Positions 56,444-64,000 of a stretch of DNA of 64,000 nucleotides are shown piece by piece (the stretch's first letter is position 1; each line of letters begins with the position of its first letter). Made by a program: the position numbers and the translations under genes. The DNA is from Zoogloea oleivorans. GTDB lineage: Bacteria > Pseudomonadota > Gammaproteobacteria > Burkholderiales > Rhodocyclaceae. The notes under the pieces are model-generated. The model had not been told where the DNA came from, made no database searches, and saw nothing but the letters and a program-made list of their open reading frames with translations. Location of the stretch: NCBI RefSeq assembly GCF_008107625.1, contig NZ_SDKK01000018.1, positions 1 to 64,000 of the forward strand. The letters run 5' to 3'.

Positions 56444-57172
56444 ATGAAATTCACCTTCGCACGCTCGCTGCTCGTCACCCTTCTTTGTGCAGCAGGCGTC
56501 GCCCATGCGGCTGACGAAGCCTCGGTCAAGAAAGGCCTGGAGAGTTTTCTCAACGCACCGGCCGTAGAAAACGTCAAAAAAACCCCTTATGGCGGACTGT
56601 ATGAAGTCTTGCTGAAATCCGGCGAACTGCTGTACACCGACGCCAACGTGACCTTCATCCTCGACGGCGCCCTGATCGACGCCAAGAGCCGCAAGAACGT
56701 CACCCAGGCCCGGCTGACGCAATTGCAGAAGATCGACTTCGCCAGCCTGCCCCTCGATCAGGCAATCAAGCAGGTTCGTGGCAACGGCAAGCGCGTCATC
56801 GCCAGCTTCGAAGACCCGAACTGCGGCTACTGCAAACGCTTGGCCAAGGACTTGCTGGGCCTGAAGGACGCCACCGTTTACACCTTCCTGTACCCGATCC
56901 TCAGCCCGGACTCCACCGAGAAATCGAAGAACATCTGGTGCGCCAAGGATCGCGCCGGCGCCTGGAATGACTGGATGACTGCCGGCAAGGTACCCGCCGC
57001 CGCACCCGCCGGTTGCGACACCAGCGCCGTCGACAAAAACGTCGCCCTCGGCCAGAAGATCAAGGTCAGCGGCACGCCGACCATCTTCACCGCTGACGGT
57101 CACCGCCTGCCTGGCGCTGTCCCCCTGGCCCAGCTGGAACAGGCCATGACCCTGGCCGCAGAGGGCAAGTAA
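56444..57172 (+). CDS. dsbC: Periplasmic disulfide isomerase DsbC
   Basis: 242 residues. A signal peptide (about 1-22) is followed by an N-terminal dimerisation domain (about 25-85) and a thioredoxin-fold domain with the active site CGYC (127-130, in EDPNCGYCKRL) and the cis-Pro loop SGTPTIF. A second Cys pair lies at about 165 and 190. Corrects wrong disulfides in exported proteins. The Cys-rich WYYCD-repeat protein encoded upstream is a possible client by context only. Confidence 0.92.
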   Translation: MKFTFARSLLVTLLCAAGVAHAADEASVKKGLESFLNAPAVENVKKTPYGGLYEVLLKSGELLYTDANVTFILDGALIDAKSRKNVTQARLTQLQKIDFASLPLDQAIKQVRGNGKRVIASFEDPNCGYCKRLAKDLLGLKDATVYTFLYPILSPDSTEKSKNIWCAKDRAGAWNDWMTAGKVPAAAPAGCDTSAVDKNVALGQKIKVSGTPTIFTADGHRLPGAVPLAQLEQAMTLAAEGK

Positions 57173-57182
57173 GCCCCGCCGC

Positions 57183-58031
57183 TCAGGCCGCCTCGCGAGG
57201 GCGACGCGGCCTGGGCAGCGGCAGGCAGGCCGGAGCCGGCCGGCCGAGCAGATAACCCTGCAGCCAATCCACACCCGCCTCCCGCGCCGCCTGCAATTGC
57301 AGGGGATTCTCGATGCACTGGCACACCACCAGTACGCCAAGCCGGCGGATTTCTCCGTTCAGTTCCGTCATCACCCGCTTGGCCAGACTCAAATGCCCAG
57401 CGTGGCCGATCAGGCTACGGTCCAGTTTGACGATATCCGGCGCCAGACTTTCCAGCCGCTCCAGATCCGCGGAGTGGCGCCCGAAGTTGTCGATGGCGAT
57501 CCGATAGCCCCGCTCCCGGTAACCGGCAAGCGCGCGCGTCAGCCGCGGCAGGCTTTCAAAACCATCGTCCGACACCTCCATCACGATCCGTTCCGGCGTC
57601 AGTCCGCAGCGGGCCAGAATGGACTCGAAGACCTGCCCGTGGTGCTCGCGCACGGTGCGCAGCAACTGGGGGTGCACGTTGAGGGACAGGAAGCCGCCAT
57701 GCTGCTCCCGCTCCCGCAGGAAGTTCAGCGCATGCAGCGTGCGCACCAGACGATCAAGGTGCACCAGCTCCTCATCATCCCGGGCGGCCAGGAAGATCGC
57801 CGACGGCGGCAGATCGGCCTCCCCGCCCTCCAGCAGCTGCAGATGCGCTTCGTGGCCGATCACCTGCCCGCTGGCACTGGCCACCACCGGCTGGAACACG
57901 GTGCCCAGCAGGCAACCGCCAAAACGCACGTGCACCCGACCTTCCGCCAGCTCGAAGCTGTCTTCAGCCGCTCCGCCGCGGGTCAGCCGGCTGCGCTTGT
58001 TGAAGTAATGGACAAGTTCGGTGAGGGGCAC
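57183..58031 (-). CDS. Degenerate EAL-domain protein
   Basis: 282 residues, mostly one EAL-type TIM barrel. Active phosphodiesterases have EALxR, DDFG and AEGVE. Here these read EAHLQ (residues 61-65), DNFG (181-184) and CQCIE (227-231). N118 (LSLNVH), E152 (IVMEVSD), K202 (VKLDRSL) and Q248 (LQGYLLGRP) are retained. Loss of the EAL Leu, the second Asp and the AEGVE Glu suggests no c-di-GMP hydrolysis, leaving binding or protein interaction. A short N-terminal region (1-40) has no recognisable domain. It is convergent with dsbC. Confidence 0.85.
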   Translation of the reverse strand: MPLTELVHYFNKRSRLTRGGAAEDSFELAEGRVHVRFGGCLLGTVFQPVVASASGQVIGHEAHLQLLEGGEADLPPSAIFLAARDDEELVHLDRLVRTLHALNFLREREQHGGFLSLNVHPQLLRTVREHHGQVFESILARCGLTPERIVMEVSDDGFESLPRLTRALAGYRERGYRIAIDNFGRHSADLERLESLAPDIVKLDRSLIGHAGHLSLAKRVMTELNGEIRRLGVLVVCQCIENPLQLQAAREAGVDWLQGYLLGRPAPACLPLPRPRRPREAA

Positions 58032-58168
58032 GGGAGTCTCCGGATACAGGCGAATACGATGGCGTCAAAAAGACGGACGCGAGCTTCGCACGATACGGGA
58101 CACGTCCAGACTGAAGAACCAAGAATTTACGCAAAAGTTATTACAAATCGACGGACTTCCCATCCGGA

Positions 58169-59392
58169 CTAGCGCGGCACCTGGTCCCGCGGCCACAGCA
58201 CCCACATTTCGCCCTTCTGGCGCATCCGGCCAGCCAGGGCACCGGCCTCGGCACCGAAACCCCAGTAGAAGTCGCCCCTGACGCCGCCCTTGATCGCGCT
58301 GCCCGTATCCTGGGCCAGCATCAGGCGCTGCAAGGGCTGGGTGCTGTTCGGATGGGTGGTGGCCAGAAACACCGGCGCACCCAGCGGAATGCTGCGCGGA
58401 TCGACGGCCAGACTGCGCCCTTCCGTTAGCGGCTGGCCCAGCGCGCCCACCGGTCCAGCGTTCGAGCTCGGCCCTTCACGAAAAAAAATGTAGCTCGGGT
58501 TGGCGTTGAGCATTTCCTGCAGACGATGCGGATTCGCCCTTGCCCAACTTTTGATGCCCTCCATGGAGGCCTGCTCGACCCGCAGCTCGCCCCGGTCGGC
58601 CAGCCAGCGGCCGATTGACTGGTAGGGATGGCCATTGGTGTCCGCATAGGCCAGACGCACCACACCGCCATCAGGCAACTGCACCCGTCCGGAACCCTGC
58701 ACCTGCAGGAAAAACAACTCGACCGCATCCTCGGCATAGAGAATCGTCTTGCCGGCGAACTTGTCCTTGAGCCGGTCCACATCGGCACGGGAGTAATACG
58801 GCACGACCTTGTTACCGACGAGCCGGCCACGCACCCGCTGGCCCTTCAGATCCGGATACACCTCTCCGAGATCAACGCTCAACAGATCATCCGGGACCCC
58901 CAGCACCGGCCAGGCGTAAGCCTTCGAGCGAGTCCGGCTGCCCTTGATCAGGGGTTCGTAGTAGCCGGTGACAAGGCCTTCACGGCTGCCATCCGGATTC
59001 ACCACGCGCCAGGGCAACAGCCGCGCCTCCATGAAGCTGCGCACAGCCGTCGCCGTGGGGCGCTCACCCAGACCACGCGCCGCCTCGCACACCGGTTGCC
59101 ATACGACCTGCCTGGTCAGCGCCCGGCACGAGGCCTGGAAGGCCGGCCATGCCTCGCCCAGCGGATCGTTGCTCCAGCCAGGCAGCTCACCCCAGGCCGC
59201 CGGCAACAGCGGCTTGCTGAGGGGAAGCGGGGTAGGCGCAGTACCGGATGGAGTCGGCACAGGCGCCGGGGACGGCGTTGAAACGGGAGCAGCCGGCTTG
59301 CCCGGCTCGCTCACCGGTCGCGGCGCCGTGGCGCAGGCAGACAGCAGGAGCACGGACAGTGCGAGGGGAAGGCGGGAAAAAGTGCGCAACAT
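58169..59392 (-). CDS. mltA: Membrane-bound lytic murein transglycosylase A
   Basis: Outer-membrane lipoprotein that cleaves peptidoglycan glycan strands. The lipobox LLLSACAT puts the lipidated Cys at residue 20. A Pro-rich linker leads to the MltA domain (TGYYEPLIKGSRTRS, then LKGQRVRGRLVGNKVVPYYSR) and the 3D domain (LMLAQDTGSAIKGGVRGDFYWG), with its Asp residues. 407 residues. The open frame continues far upstream, but I chose the ATG at 59392 because the signal peptide follows it. No clear ribosome binding site is seen. Confidence 0.93.
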   Translation of the reverse strand: MLRTFSRLPLALSVLLLSACATAPRPVSEPGKPAAPVSTPSPAPVPTPSGTAPTPLPLSKPLLPAAWGELPGWSNDPLGEAWPAFQASCRALTRQVVWQPVCEAARGLGERPTATAVRSFMEARLLPWRVVNPDGSREGLVTGYYEPLIKGSRTRSKAYAWPVLGVPDDLLSVDLGEVYPDLKGQRVRGRLVGNKVVPYYSRADVDRLKDKFAGKTILYAEDAVELFFLQVQGSGRVQLPDGGVVRLAYADTNGHPYQSIGRWLADRGELRVEQASMEGIKSWARANPHRLQEMLNANPSYIFFREGPSSNAGPVGALGQPLTEGRSLAVDPRSIPLGAPVFLATTHPNSTQPLQRLMLAQDTGSAIKGGVRGDFYWGFGAEAGALAGRMRQKGEMWVLWPRDQVPR

Positions 59393-59478
59393 GGATGGGG
59401 TAAACTCGCGGTTTGCAATCAATACCCGCCCGAGTATAACCACCGGCTCGCCGGCCCGGGCCGCAGAAGGAGAGTTCC

Positions 59479-59589
59479 ATGTGGATGATCGGTATCGAAC
59501 TCGGCGTGGTCGCCGTACTGCTCGCCATCGTCGGCCTGGCCCTGCGCGGCCCGAAAAACAAGGATACGGACGCCCCTCCCCATGACTGA
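59479..59589 (+). CDS. 36-residue membrane microprotein coupled to the DUF815 gene
   Basis: Small gene with ATG at 59479, preceded by AGAAGGAGAG, one of the strongest ribosome binding sites nearby. The product has one membrane helix (about residues 4-23) and a charged tail rich in Lys, Asp and Pro. Its last eight bases overlap the start of the DUF815 ATPase gene, which has no good ribosome binding site of its own. Translational coupling is therefore likely. The family is not recognised. Confidence 0.65.
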   Translation: MWMIGIELGVVAVLLAIVGLALRGPKNKDTDAPPHD

Positions 59590-60445
59590 CCTGACCCACT
59601 TTCTCACCCGCGCCGAACAGCTCCTTGAGCGCCTCGAACGCCTCCTCCCGACCGCCCCCGCCGCCCCCGACTGGCACGCCTCGACGGCCTTTCGCTGGCG
59701 CCGCAAGGGCAACGCAGCAGCCCTGCAGCCGATCCCCCGGCCGCACCAGATCCGCCTCGACAACCTGCAGGACATCGACGACAAGAAAGAGCGCATCGTC
59801 GCCAACACGCGCCAGTTTCTGGCCGGCAAGCGCGCCAACAATGTGCTCCTCACCGGCGCCCGCGGCACCGGCAAATCCTCCCTGGTCAAGGCCCTGCTGA
59901 CCGAGTTCGCCGACCAGGGCCTGCGCCTCATCGAGGTGGACAAGGACGACCTGATCGACCTGGCCGACATCGTCGAACTGGTCGAAGGCCGCCCCGAGCG
60001 CTTCATCATCTTTACCGACGACCTCTCCTTCGAGGACGGTGAGCCCGCCTACAAGGCCCTCAAGAGCGTCCTCGACGGCTCCGTCGCCGCGGTATCGGAC
60101 AACGTGCTGATCTACGCCACCTCCAACCGCCGCCACCTGATGCCGGAATACTTCGACGAAAACGCCGCCACCAAGCACAAGGACGGCGAGGTGCACCCTG
60201 CCGAGGCGGTCGAAGAGAAAATCTCCCTGTCCGAGCGCTTCGGCCTGTGGATCTCCTTCTACCCCTTCAGCCAGGACGAATACCTGAAGGTGGTGAACCA
60301 TTGGCTGGGCGAATTCGGCGTGCCGGCCGACGCCATCCCCACGTCCCGCGGCGAGGCCCTGCAATGGGCGCTCATGCGCGGTGCCCGCAGCGGCCGGGTG
60401 GCCTGGCAGTTCGCCCGTGACTACGCCGGACGGTTCGAAGCATGA
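59582..60445 (+). CDS. DUF815 AAA-type ATPase
   Basis: 287-residue P-loop ATPase. Walker A LLTGARGTGKSSLVKAL is near residue 90, a Walker B-like IIFTDDLSFEDGEPAYK near 140 and sensor-1 IYATSNRRHLMPEYF near 178. The N-terminal 60 residues are helical. Family members are widespread but their cellular role is not established. It overlaps the microprotein upstream and the Nudix gene downstream by four bases. Confidence 0.88.
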   Translation: MTDLTHFLTRAEQLLERLERLLPTAPAAPDWHASTAFRWRRKGNAAALQPIPRPHQIRLDNLQDIDDKKERIVANTRQFLAGKRANNVLLTGARGTGKSSLVKALLTEFADQGLRLIEVDKDDLIDLADIVELVEGRPERFIIFTDDLSFEDGEPAYKALKSVLDGSVAAVSDNVLIYATSNRRHLMPEYFDENAATKHKDGEVHPAEAVEEKISLSERFGLWISFYPFSQDEYLKVVNHWLGEFGVPADAIPTSRGEALQWALMRGARSGRVAWQFARDYAGRFEA

Positions 60446-61398
60446 AGAAGATCGTGCATGTGGCGGCCGCGGTGATCACCCGGCCGGATGGCAGCTTCCT
60501 GCTCGGCCAGCGTGCCGCCGACACCTTCTACCCGGGCTACTGGGAGTTTCCCGGCGGCAAGGTCGAAGCTGGTGAAACCCCGCGGGAAGCCCTGATCCGC
60601 GAGCTCAACGAAGAGCTCGACATGGAGGTGGACGTCGCTTGGCCGTGGCTCACGCGGGAGCACGTATATGAACACGCCCACGTCAACCTGCATTTCTTCG
60701 AGGTGCCTGCCTGGCACGGCGAAATCCACGACCGCGTCCATGCCGCCCTCAGCTGGCAGCACGCCGACAGCATGAGCGTCGCACCGATGCTGCCCGCCAA
60801 CGGCCCGATCCTCAAGGCCCTGCGCCTGCCTCGGATCATGGGCATCACCCACGCCGGCGAGATCGGCATCGACACCCAGCTGGCGCAACTCGACAACGCT
60901 CTTGCCGGCAGCCTGCGTCTGGTGCACATCCGCGAGCCGGATCTTTCCCCAACCGACCGGGAAGCCTTCGCCCGGGCTGTTGTCGAGCGCTGCCGACATG
61001 CGGGAGCCATCACGCTGGTGAATGGAGATATCGAGCTGGCCCGGCGCATCGGGGCCAACGGCGTGCACCTGCCTGGTCATCAATTGATGACGCTGGAGTC
61101 ACGACCGGAATTTGAATGGGTTGGTGGCGCCTGCCACACGCGCGCAGAACTGGAGAAAGCGGCCAGACTCGAGCTCGACTATGCCCTGCTCGGTGCAGTC
61201 AAGCCGACCCTCAGCCACCCGGGGCGGGCAGCACTGGGCTGGGAGGCTTTTGCAGAGAAGGTGCACACCCTGTCGATTCCGGTGTTCGCCCTCGGCGGAC
61301 TGCGACCGGACGAGCTGAATACAGCCAAGGCCGCCGGCGCCCACGGCATCGCGGCGATCCGGTCGATCTGGCAGGACCAAGGTGAAGAGATGGACTGA
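60442..61398 (+). CDS. Nudix hydrolase fused to a ThiE-like domain
   Basis: 318 residues. The N-terminal MutT-like Nudix domain (1-135) has a complete Nudix box GGKVEAGETPREALIRELNE followed by EL, so it should hydrolyse oxidised nucleotides such as 8-oxo-dGTP. The C-terminal domain (about 135-318) resembles thiamine-phosphate synthase, with a TIM-barrel layout and ANGVHLPGHQL and VFALGGLRPDEL segments, but its catalytic role is uncertain. The fusion is common in proteobacteria. It overlaps DUF815 by four bases. Confidence 0.9.
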   Translation: MKKIVHVAAAVITRPDGSFLLGQRAADTFYPGYWEFPGGKVEAGETPREALIRELNEELDMEVDVAWPWLTREHVYEHAHVNLHFFEVPAWHGEIHDRVHAALSWQHADSMSVAPMLPANGPILKALRLPRIMGITHAGEIGIDTQLAQLDNALAGSLRLVHIREPDLSPTDREAFARAVVERCRHAGAITLVNGDIELARRIGANGVHLPGHQLMTLESRPEFEWVGGACHTRAELEKAARLELDYALLGAVKPTLSHPGRAALGWEAFAEKVHTLSIPVFALGGLRPDELNTAKAAGAHGIAAIRSIWQDQGEEMD

Positions 61399-61414
61399 GC
61401 GGCGGGACGGCCGT

Positions 61415-61615
61415 TCAGGAGCGGGCCAGCGGATCGCTTTCGTCGTCGAGGGGGACTTCCCCTTCGACCCGATAGGCGTCCGAAGCCCAGGCACCCAGAT
61501 CGATCAGGCGACAGCGGTCGGAGCAGAAAGGGCGATGGGGGCTTTGCGGCCCCCACACGACGCTGGTTCCACAGATCGGGCACTTGACCTGGCGCGGCTT
61601 GACGGTTTGGTTCAC
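61415..61615 (-). CDS. yacG: DNA gyrase inhibitor YacG
   Basis: 66-residue zinc-finger protein. The four Cys ligands are in CPICG (residues 12-16) and [15 protein letters not shown] (about 30-44). Binds GyrB and inhibits its ATPase in E. coli. The coaE-zapD-yacG order is conserved in beta- and gammaproteobacteria. It overlaps zapD by four bases. Confidence 0.95.
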   Translation of the reverse strand: MNQTVKPRQVKCPICGTSVVWGPQSPHRPFCSDRCRLIDLGAWASDAYRVEGEVPLDDESDPLARS

Positions 61616-62367
61616 AGATTGCAGAAAGTCAGTTCGAAGGGAATGTCCGCATCAGTCTGACCGGGGCGGACCACCGTGTCGGCATTCATGAAACGGATAT
61701 TGAGGGCGTACTTGTTGGCGCTGGTTTCCGGTACGCACATGGCGCCGCCATGCAGCCGCAGGCGGATCATCTGCGCCGTGCGTCCCGCCATGGTTTGCTG
61801 AAAAGCGCCGTGCAGGGCAATCAACTCTTCCGGCCGGCCGCTGGCGCGCAGCAGGCGCAACACGATGGCCAACCCGTCACGGATGGGCAGCAGCGGCTGG
61901 ACCCAGGCGAGCAGATCACGGCGGCGGGATTCGACTTCGCGGTTCAGCCAGTGGTGATAGGACGGCAGGTCGAACTCACACGCGCCACCGGGAATCGCCG
62001 CACGACTGCGAATGTTCATCAGCCACTCGTTCTCGCGCAGGTACTGGCCGGTCTTGCCGGCCATGGCAAGCAGCGATGCGGAAGCCTGCTCGATTTCGTA
62101 GAGGGCGCCGGACAGGGCTTCTTCGGAAATCTGCGGATTATTGCGAAAAGACAGCAGGATCTGGCGCTGGCGTTCGAGTTCCTGGACGAGATCGACCTTG
62201 AGATCGGCACGGCAGGCCACTTCAAGAATCTCGAACAGCGTAACCAGCGCGACATGATGCTCCAGGGCGCCTTCGGCCCGAACAAAATGCAGGACTTTTT
62301 CGAAAAGGGCTTCAAGCCGTAGAAGCGTGCGGATCCTCTCGTTGAGCGGATATTCGTAGGTGATCAC
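61612..62367 (-). CDS. zapD: Z-ring-associated protein ZapD
   Basis: 251-residue cytoplasmic protein that cross-links FtsZ filaments through the FtsZ C-terminal peptide. It begins with [18 protein letters not shown] and contains the helical and beta domains, including LPSYHHWL and [20 protein letters not shown]. The cognate FtsZ C-terminal peptide is encoded in the same window. 55 bases separate it from coaE. Confidence 0.95.
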   Translation of the reverse strand: MITYEYPLNERIRTLLRLEALFEKVLHFVRAEGALEHHVALVTLFEILEVACRADLKVDLVQELERQRQILLSFRNNPQISEEALSGALYEIEQASASLLAMAGKTGQYLRENEWLMNIRSRAAIPGGACEFDLPSYHHWLNREVESRRRDLLAWVQPLLPIRDGLAIVLRLLRASGRPEELIALHGAFQQTMAGRTAQMIRLRLHGGAMCVPETSANKYALNIRFMNADTVVRPGQTDADIPFELTFCNL

Positions 62368-62421
62368 GCGCGCGCCTGAATGAGGAATGGGGATATATCG
62401 GTCTGACCGGCGCGAATCATA

Positions 62422-63045
62422 TCACACGCCCCCCGCCCGCGCCGCGAGCGCCAGGTAGGTCTGATGCAGCGCAGCGACCTGTTCCTGCAAATCCTCGAGC
62501 GGGCCGCCATTGTCCACCACGTCATCGGCGGCAGCCAGGCGTACGGCCCGGCTGGCCTGGGCGGCCATGATCGCACGCACCTGGCTCTCCTCCAGCCCGC
62601 TGCGCTGCATGACCCGCGCCACCTGTATCTCCTCGGGGCAGTCGACGACGCACAAGCGCCGAACCCGCCCGCGGTAAGTACCCGATTCGACCAGCAAAGG
62701 CACCACCAGCACCACGTAAGGCGCGGTGGCCACACGGCACTGACGATCGCTCTCGCTGCGAATCATCGGATGCAGGATGGCTTCGAGCCGTTTGCGCACC
62801 GCCGGATCTTCGAACGCCAAGGCACGCATGGCCGGCCGGTTGAGGGAACCATCCTCGGCCACCACACCGGCACCGAAGGCAGCACGGATATCAGCCATCG
62901 CCGCGCCATCGGGGGCCGTGAGCATGTGGGCGATGCGGTCGGTATCCACCAGCGCAGCACCGAGTTCGCCAAACAGGTCAGCCGCCGCACTCTTGCCGCT
63001 GCCGATGCCGCCAGTCAGGCCGACGATGAAAGGCTGATCGCTCAT
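62422..63045 (-). CDS. coaE: Dephospho-CoA kinase
   Basis: Last step of coenzyme A synthesis. P-loop [17 protein letters not shown] at the N-terminus, [10 protein letters not shown] and the [15 protein letters not shown] lid region. 207 residues. The ATG at 63045 overlaps the stop of the SPOR gene (ATGA); a GTG three codons earlier is possible. The 3' end of coaX, the first CoA-pathway kinase, lies one gene further upstream. Confidence 0.96.
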   Translation of the reverse strand: MSDQPFIVGLTGGIGSGKSAAADLFGELGAALVDTDRIAHMLTAPDGAAMADIRAAFGAGVVAEDGSLNRPAMRALAFEDPAVRKRLEAILHPMIRSESDRQCRVATAPYVVLVVPLLVESGTYRGRVRRLCVVDCPEEIQVARVMQRSGLEESQVRAIMAAQASRAVRLAAADDVVDNGGPLEDLQEQVAALHQTYLALAARAGGV

Positions 63046-63779
63046 GGGGCGCACCCGATACGGCTGACGCCGCGCAAACGCTCGGAAAGATCGCTGGCCA
63101 GGGTGGACAGGCTGTCGCTCGGGCCCTTTACTTCGAGCCGGACGGTGCCAGTGCCGCGGGTGGCAATCTGGGCGCTGCGCACTCCCTTGTCCTTGAGGGC
63201 CTCCAGGTGACGGGTGGCGGCCTGCTCATTCTTGTAAAGGCCAAGGGAAATCGCAAACTGGCTGGGACCGGGCTCCTGCATGATGAAAAGGTCGTCGATA
63301 CCGAGCCGGCGCAATTCGGCGGCTTTCTTGTCGGCGCCATCCCTGGAACCCTGAGATGGCACATGCACCCACCACGAAGAAGGCACCTCACTACGACTTT
63401 CGGTCAGCTTGAAACCAGTGCCGGACTTGGCGATGCGAGCCGACAACTCACGAGCCTGGTCGGTGCTCAACCCGGCAAAAATCACGCAAGCCTGGGGCGC
63501 CACCGCTTCGGGAGCCGGAGGCGGAAGCGGAGCCGGAACAGGCGGCTCGACTTTCTCTTCGACCACCGGCACATCGACCGGCACCGGAGCAACGACAAGC
63601 GGCTTGGCCAGCGGCGGGCGGGCCTCTGCCATCAGACGAATCTTGTCCGGATTCAACTGGTTGGACAGCCGCTCGGGCTCGCCATGGGACGGTCCGCCGC
63701 CAAGCCAACCCTTCCAGATGGCCAGAGCGAGCAGATTGGCGAAGAGCAGGACAATGACGACAACACGTAAAGGGGTCAT
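63042..63779 (-). CDS. SPOR-domain membrane protein
   Basis: 245 residues. N-terminal anchor helix (about 4-25), a Pro/Val-rich periplasmic linker (about 60-100) and a C-terminal SPOR-like domain (about 155-230) with the [20 protein letters not shown] pattern. SPOR domains bind denuded peptidoglycan at the septum. The ATG at 63779 is used; an open frame extends 16 codons upstream. A role in the CoA pathway is not implied by its position between coaX and coaE. Confidence 0.85.
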   Translation of the reverse strand: MTPLRVVVIVLLFANLLALAIWKGWLGGGPSHGEPERLSNQLNPDKIRLMAEARPPLAKPLVVAPVPVDVPVVEEKVEPPVPAPLPPPAPEAVAPQACVIFAGLSTDQARELSARIAKSGTGFKLTESRSEVPSSWWVHVPSQGSRDGADKKAAELRRLGIDDLFIMQEPGPSQFAISLGLYKNEQAATRHLEALKDKGVRSAQIATRGTGTVRLEVKGPSDSLSTLASDLSERLRGVSRIGCAP

Positions 63780-63853
63780 GGCCGCAAGACTAACTGATCC
63801 CGACCACGCCGAAAAGTCGCCCACCATTCCTGCGGCCCTGCTGCGCGCCCGGC

Positions 63854-64000
63854 TCAGGCCCCATCGAGCATGCGGGCAAGCCCTTCCAGCACCAGGTTAT
63901 CCACCACCCGAACGGGGCATTCGAGCCGCGGCGCAAGGGCCGCGGCCGCCCCGCCGTTGAGCAGGCAGACACTGCCCTCCTCGGCCGCAACGAGCCGGAA
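63854..64000 (-). CDS. coaX: Type III pantothenate kinase CoaX, C-terminal part (cut by window edge)
   Basis: The last 48 residues of a gene that runs off the right end of the window. The visible end contains LNGGAAAALAPRL and VVDNLVLEGLARMLDGA, matching the CoaX C-terminus (Gly-Gly-Ala then the terminal NLVLEGL helix). It phosphorylates pantothenate, the first step towards CoA, and lies upstream of the SPOR gene and coaE. Confidence 0.85.
   Translation of the reverse strand, partial: FRLVAAEEGSVCLLNGGAAAALAPRLECPVRVVDNLVLEGLARMLDGA

Noticed and set aside
58169-60364. 731-codon frame suggesting an N-terminal extension of MltA
   Set aside because: The extension is antisense to the DUF815 gene and would bury the lipoprotein signal peptide. 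The start at 59392 gives a normal MltA.

Overview
The window is chromosomal DNA of a high-GC Gram-negative bacterium. Gene order and content point to a betaproteobacterium, most like the Rhodocyclales (Azospira/Dechlorosoma-like): rpsF-priB-rpsR-rplI next to dnaB, a complete mra/dcw cell-wall and division cluster followed by lpxC and secA, an MSHA-type pilus operon, a PEP-CTERM protein, a CrbS-type acetate sensor and the Nudix-ThiE fusion. The genus is inference. I see no insertion sequence, prophage, integrase or CRISPR array.

Layout. 246-3197 (minus): replicative helicase and a ribosomal-protein operon. 3339-3429: tRNA-Ser(GGA). 3474-15232 (minus): an acetate/organic-acid locus. It holds a symporter with its small DUF4212 subunit, a CBS-DUF294 nucleotidyltransferase-like protein, a degenerate histidine kinase fused to a DEDDh exonuclease, a single-domain response regulator, a symporter-type sensor kinase (CrbS/CbrA-like), a CbrX-like microprotein and, upstream, acetyl-CoA synthetase. 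15543-23499 (plus): a tightly overlapping MSHA-type pilus assembly operon without pilin genes. 23573-31170 (minus): argJ, two paralogous FtsX/MacB-like permeases without an ATPase, a nitroreductase-like protein, a PEP-CTERM protein and an HDOD-GAF signalling protein.

31275-52713 (minus, apart from one small plus-strand gene): secA, then a DUF721/DciA-like gene and a small membrane protein, then in transcription order mraZ-rsmH-ftsL-ftsI-murE-murF-mraY-murD-ftsW-murG-murC-ddlB-ftsQ-ftsA-ftsZ-lpxC, preceded by four 10-bp-phased MraZ boxes at its promoter. rnpB (RNase P RNA) lies just upstream. 53490-64000: envelope and housekeeping genes, namely a WYYCD-repeat protein with a glycine-zipper lipoprotein, a UbiH-like monooxygenase, DsbC, a catalytically degenerate EAL protein, MltA, a 36-residue membrane microprotein coupled to a DUF815 ATPase, Nudix-ThiE, YacG, ZapD, CoaE, a SPOR protein and the 3' end of coaX.

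The most unusual content is the acetate-signalling locus. One transcription unit combines transport, a transporter-like sensor kinase, an outputless receiver, a pseudokinase-nuclease chimera and a nucleotidyltransferase-like protein. Other points worth following are an EF-hand motif inside the symporter, an inactive EAL domain, an MshE ATPase with a c-di-GMP-type N-domain, and leader structures in front of the DUF721 and ubiH-like genes.
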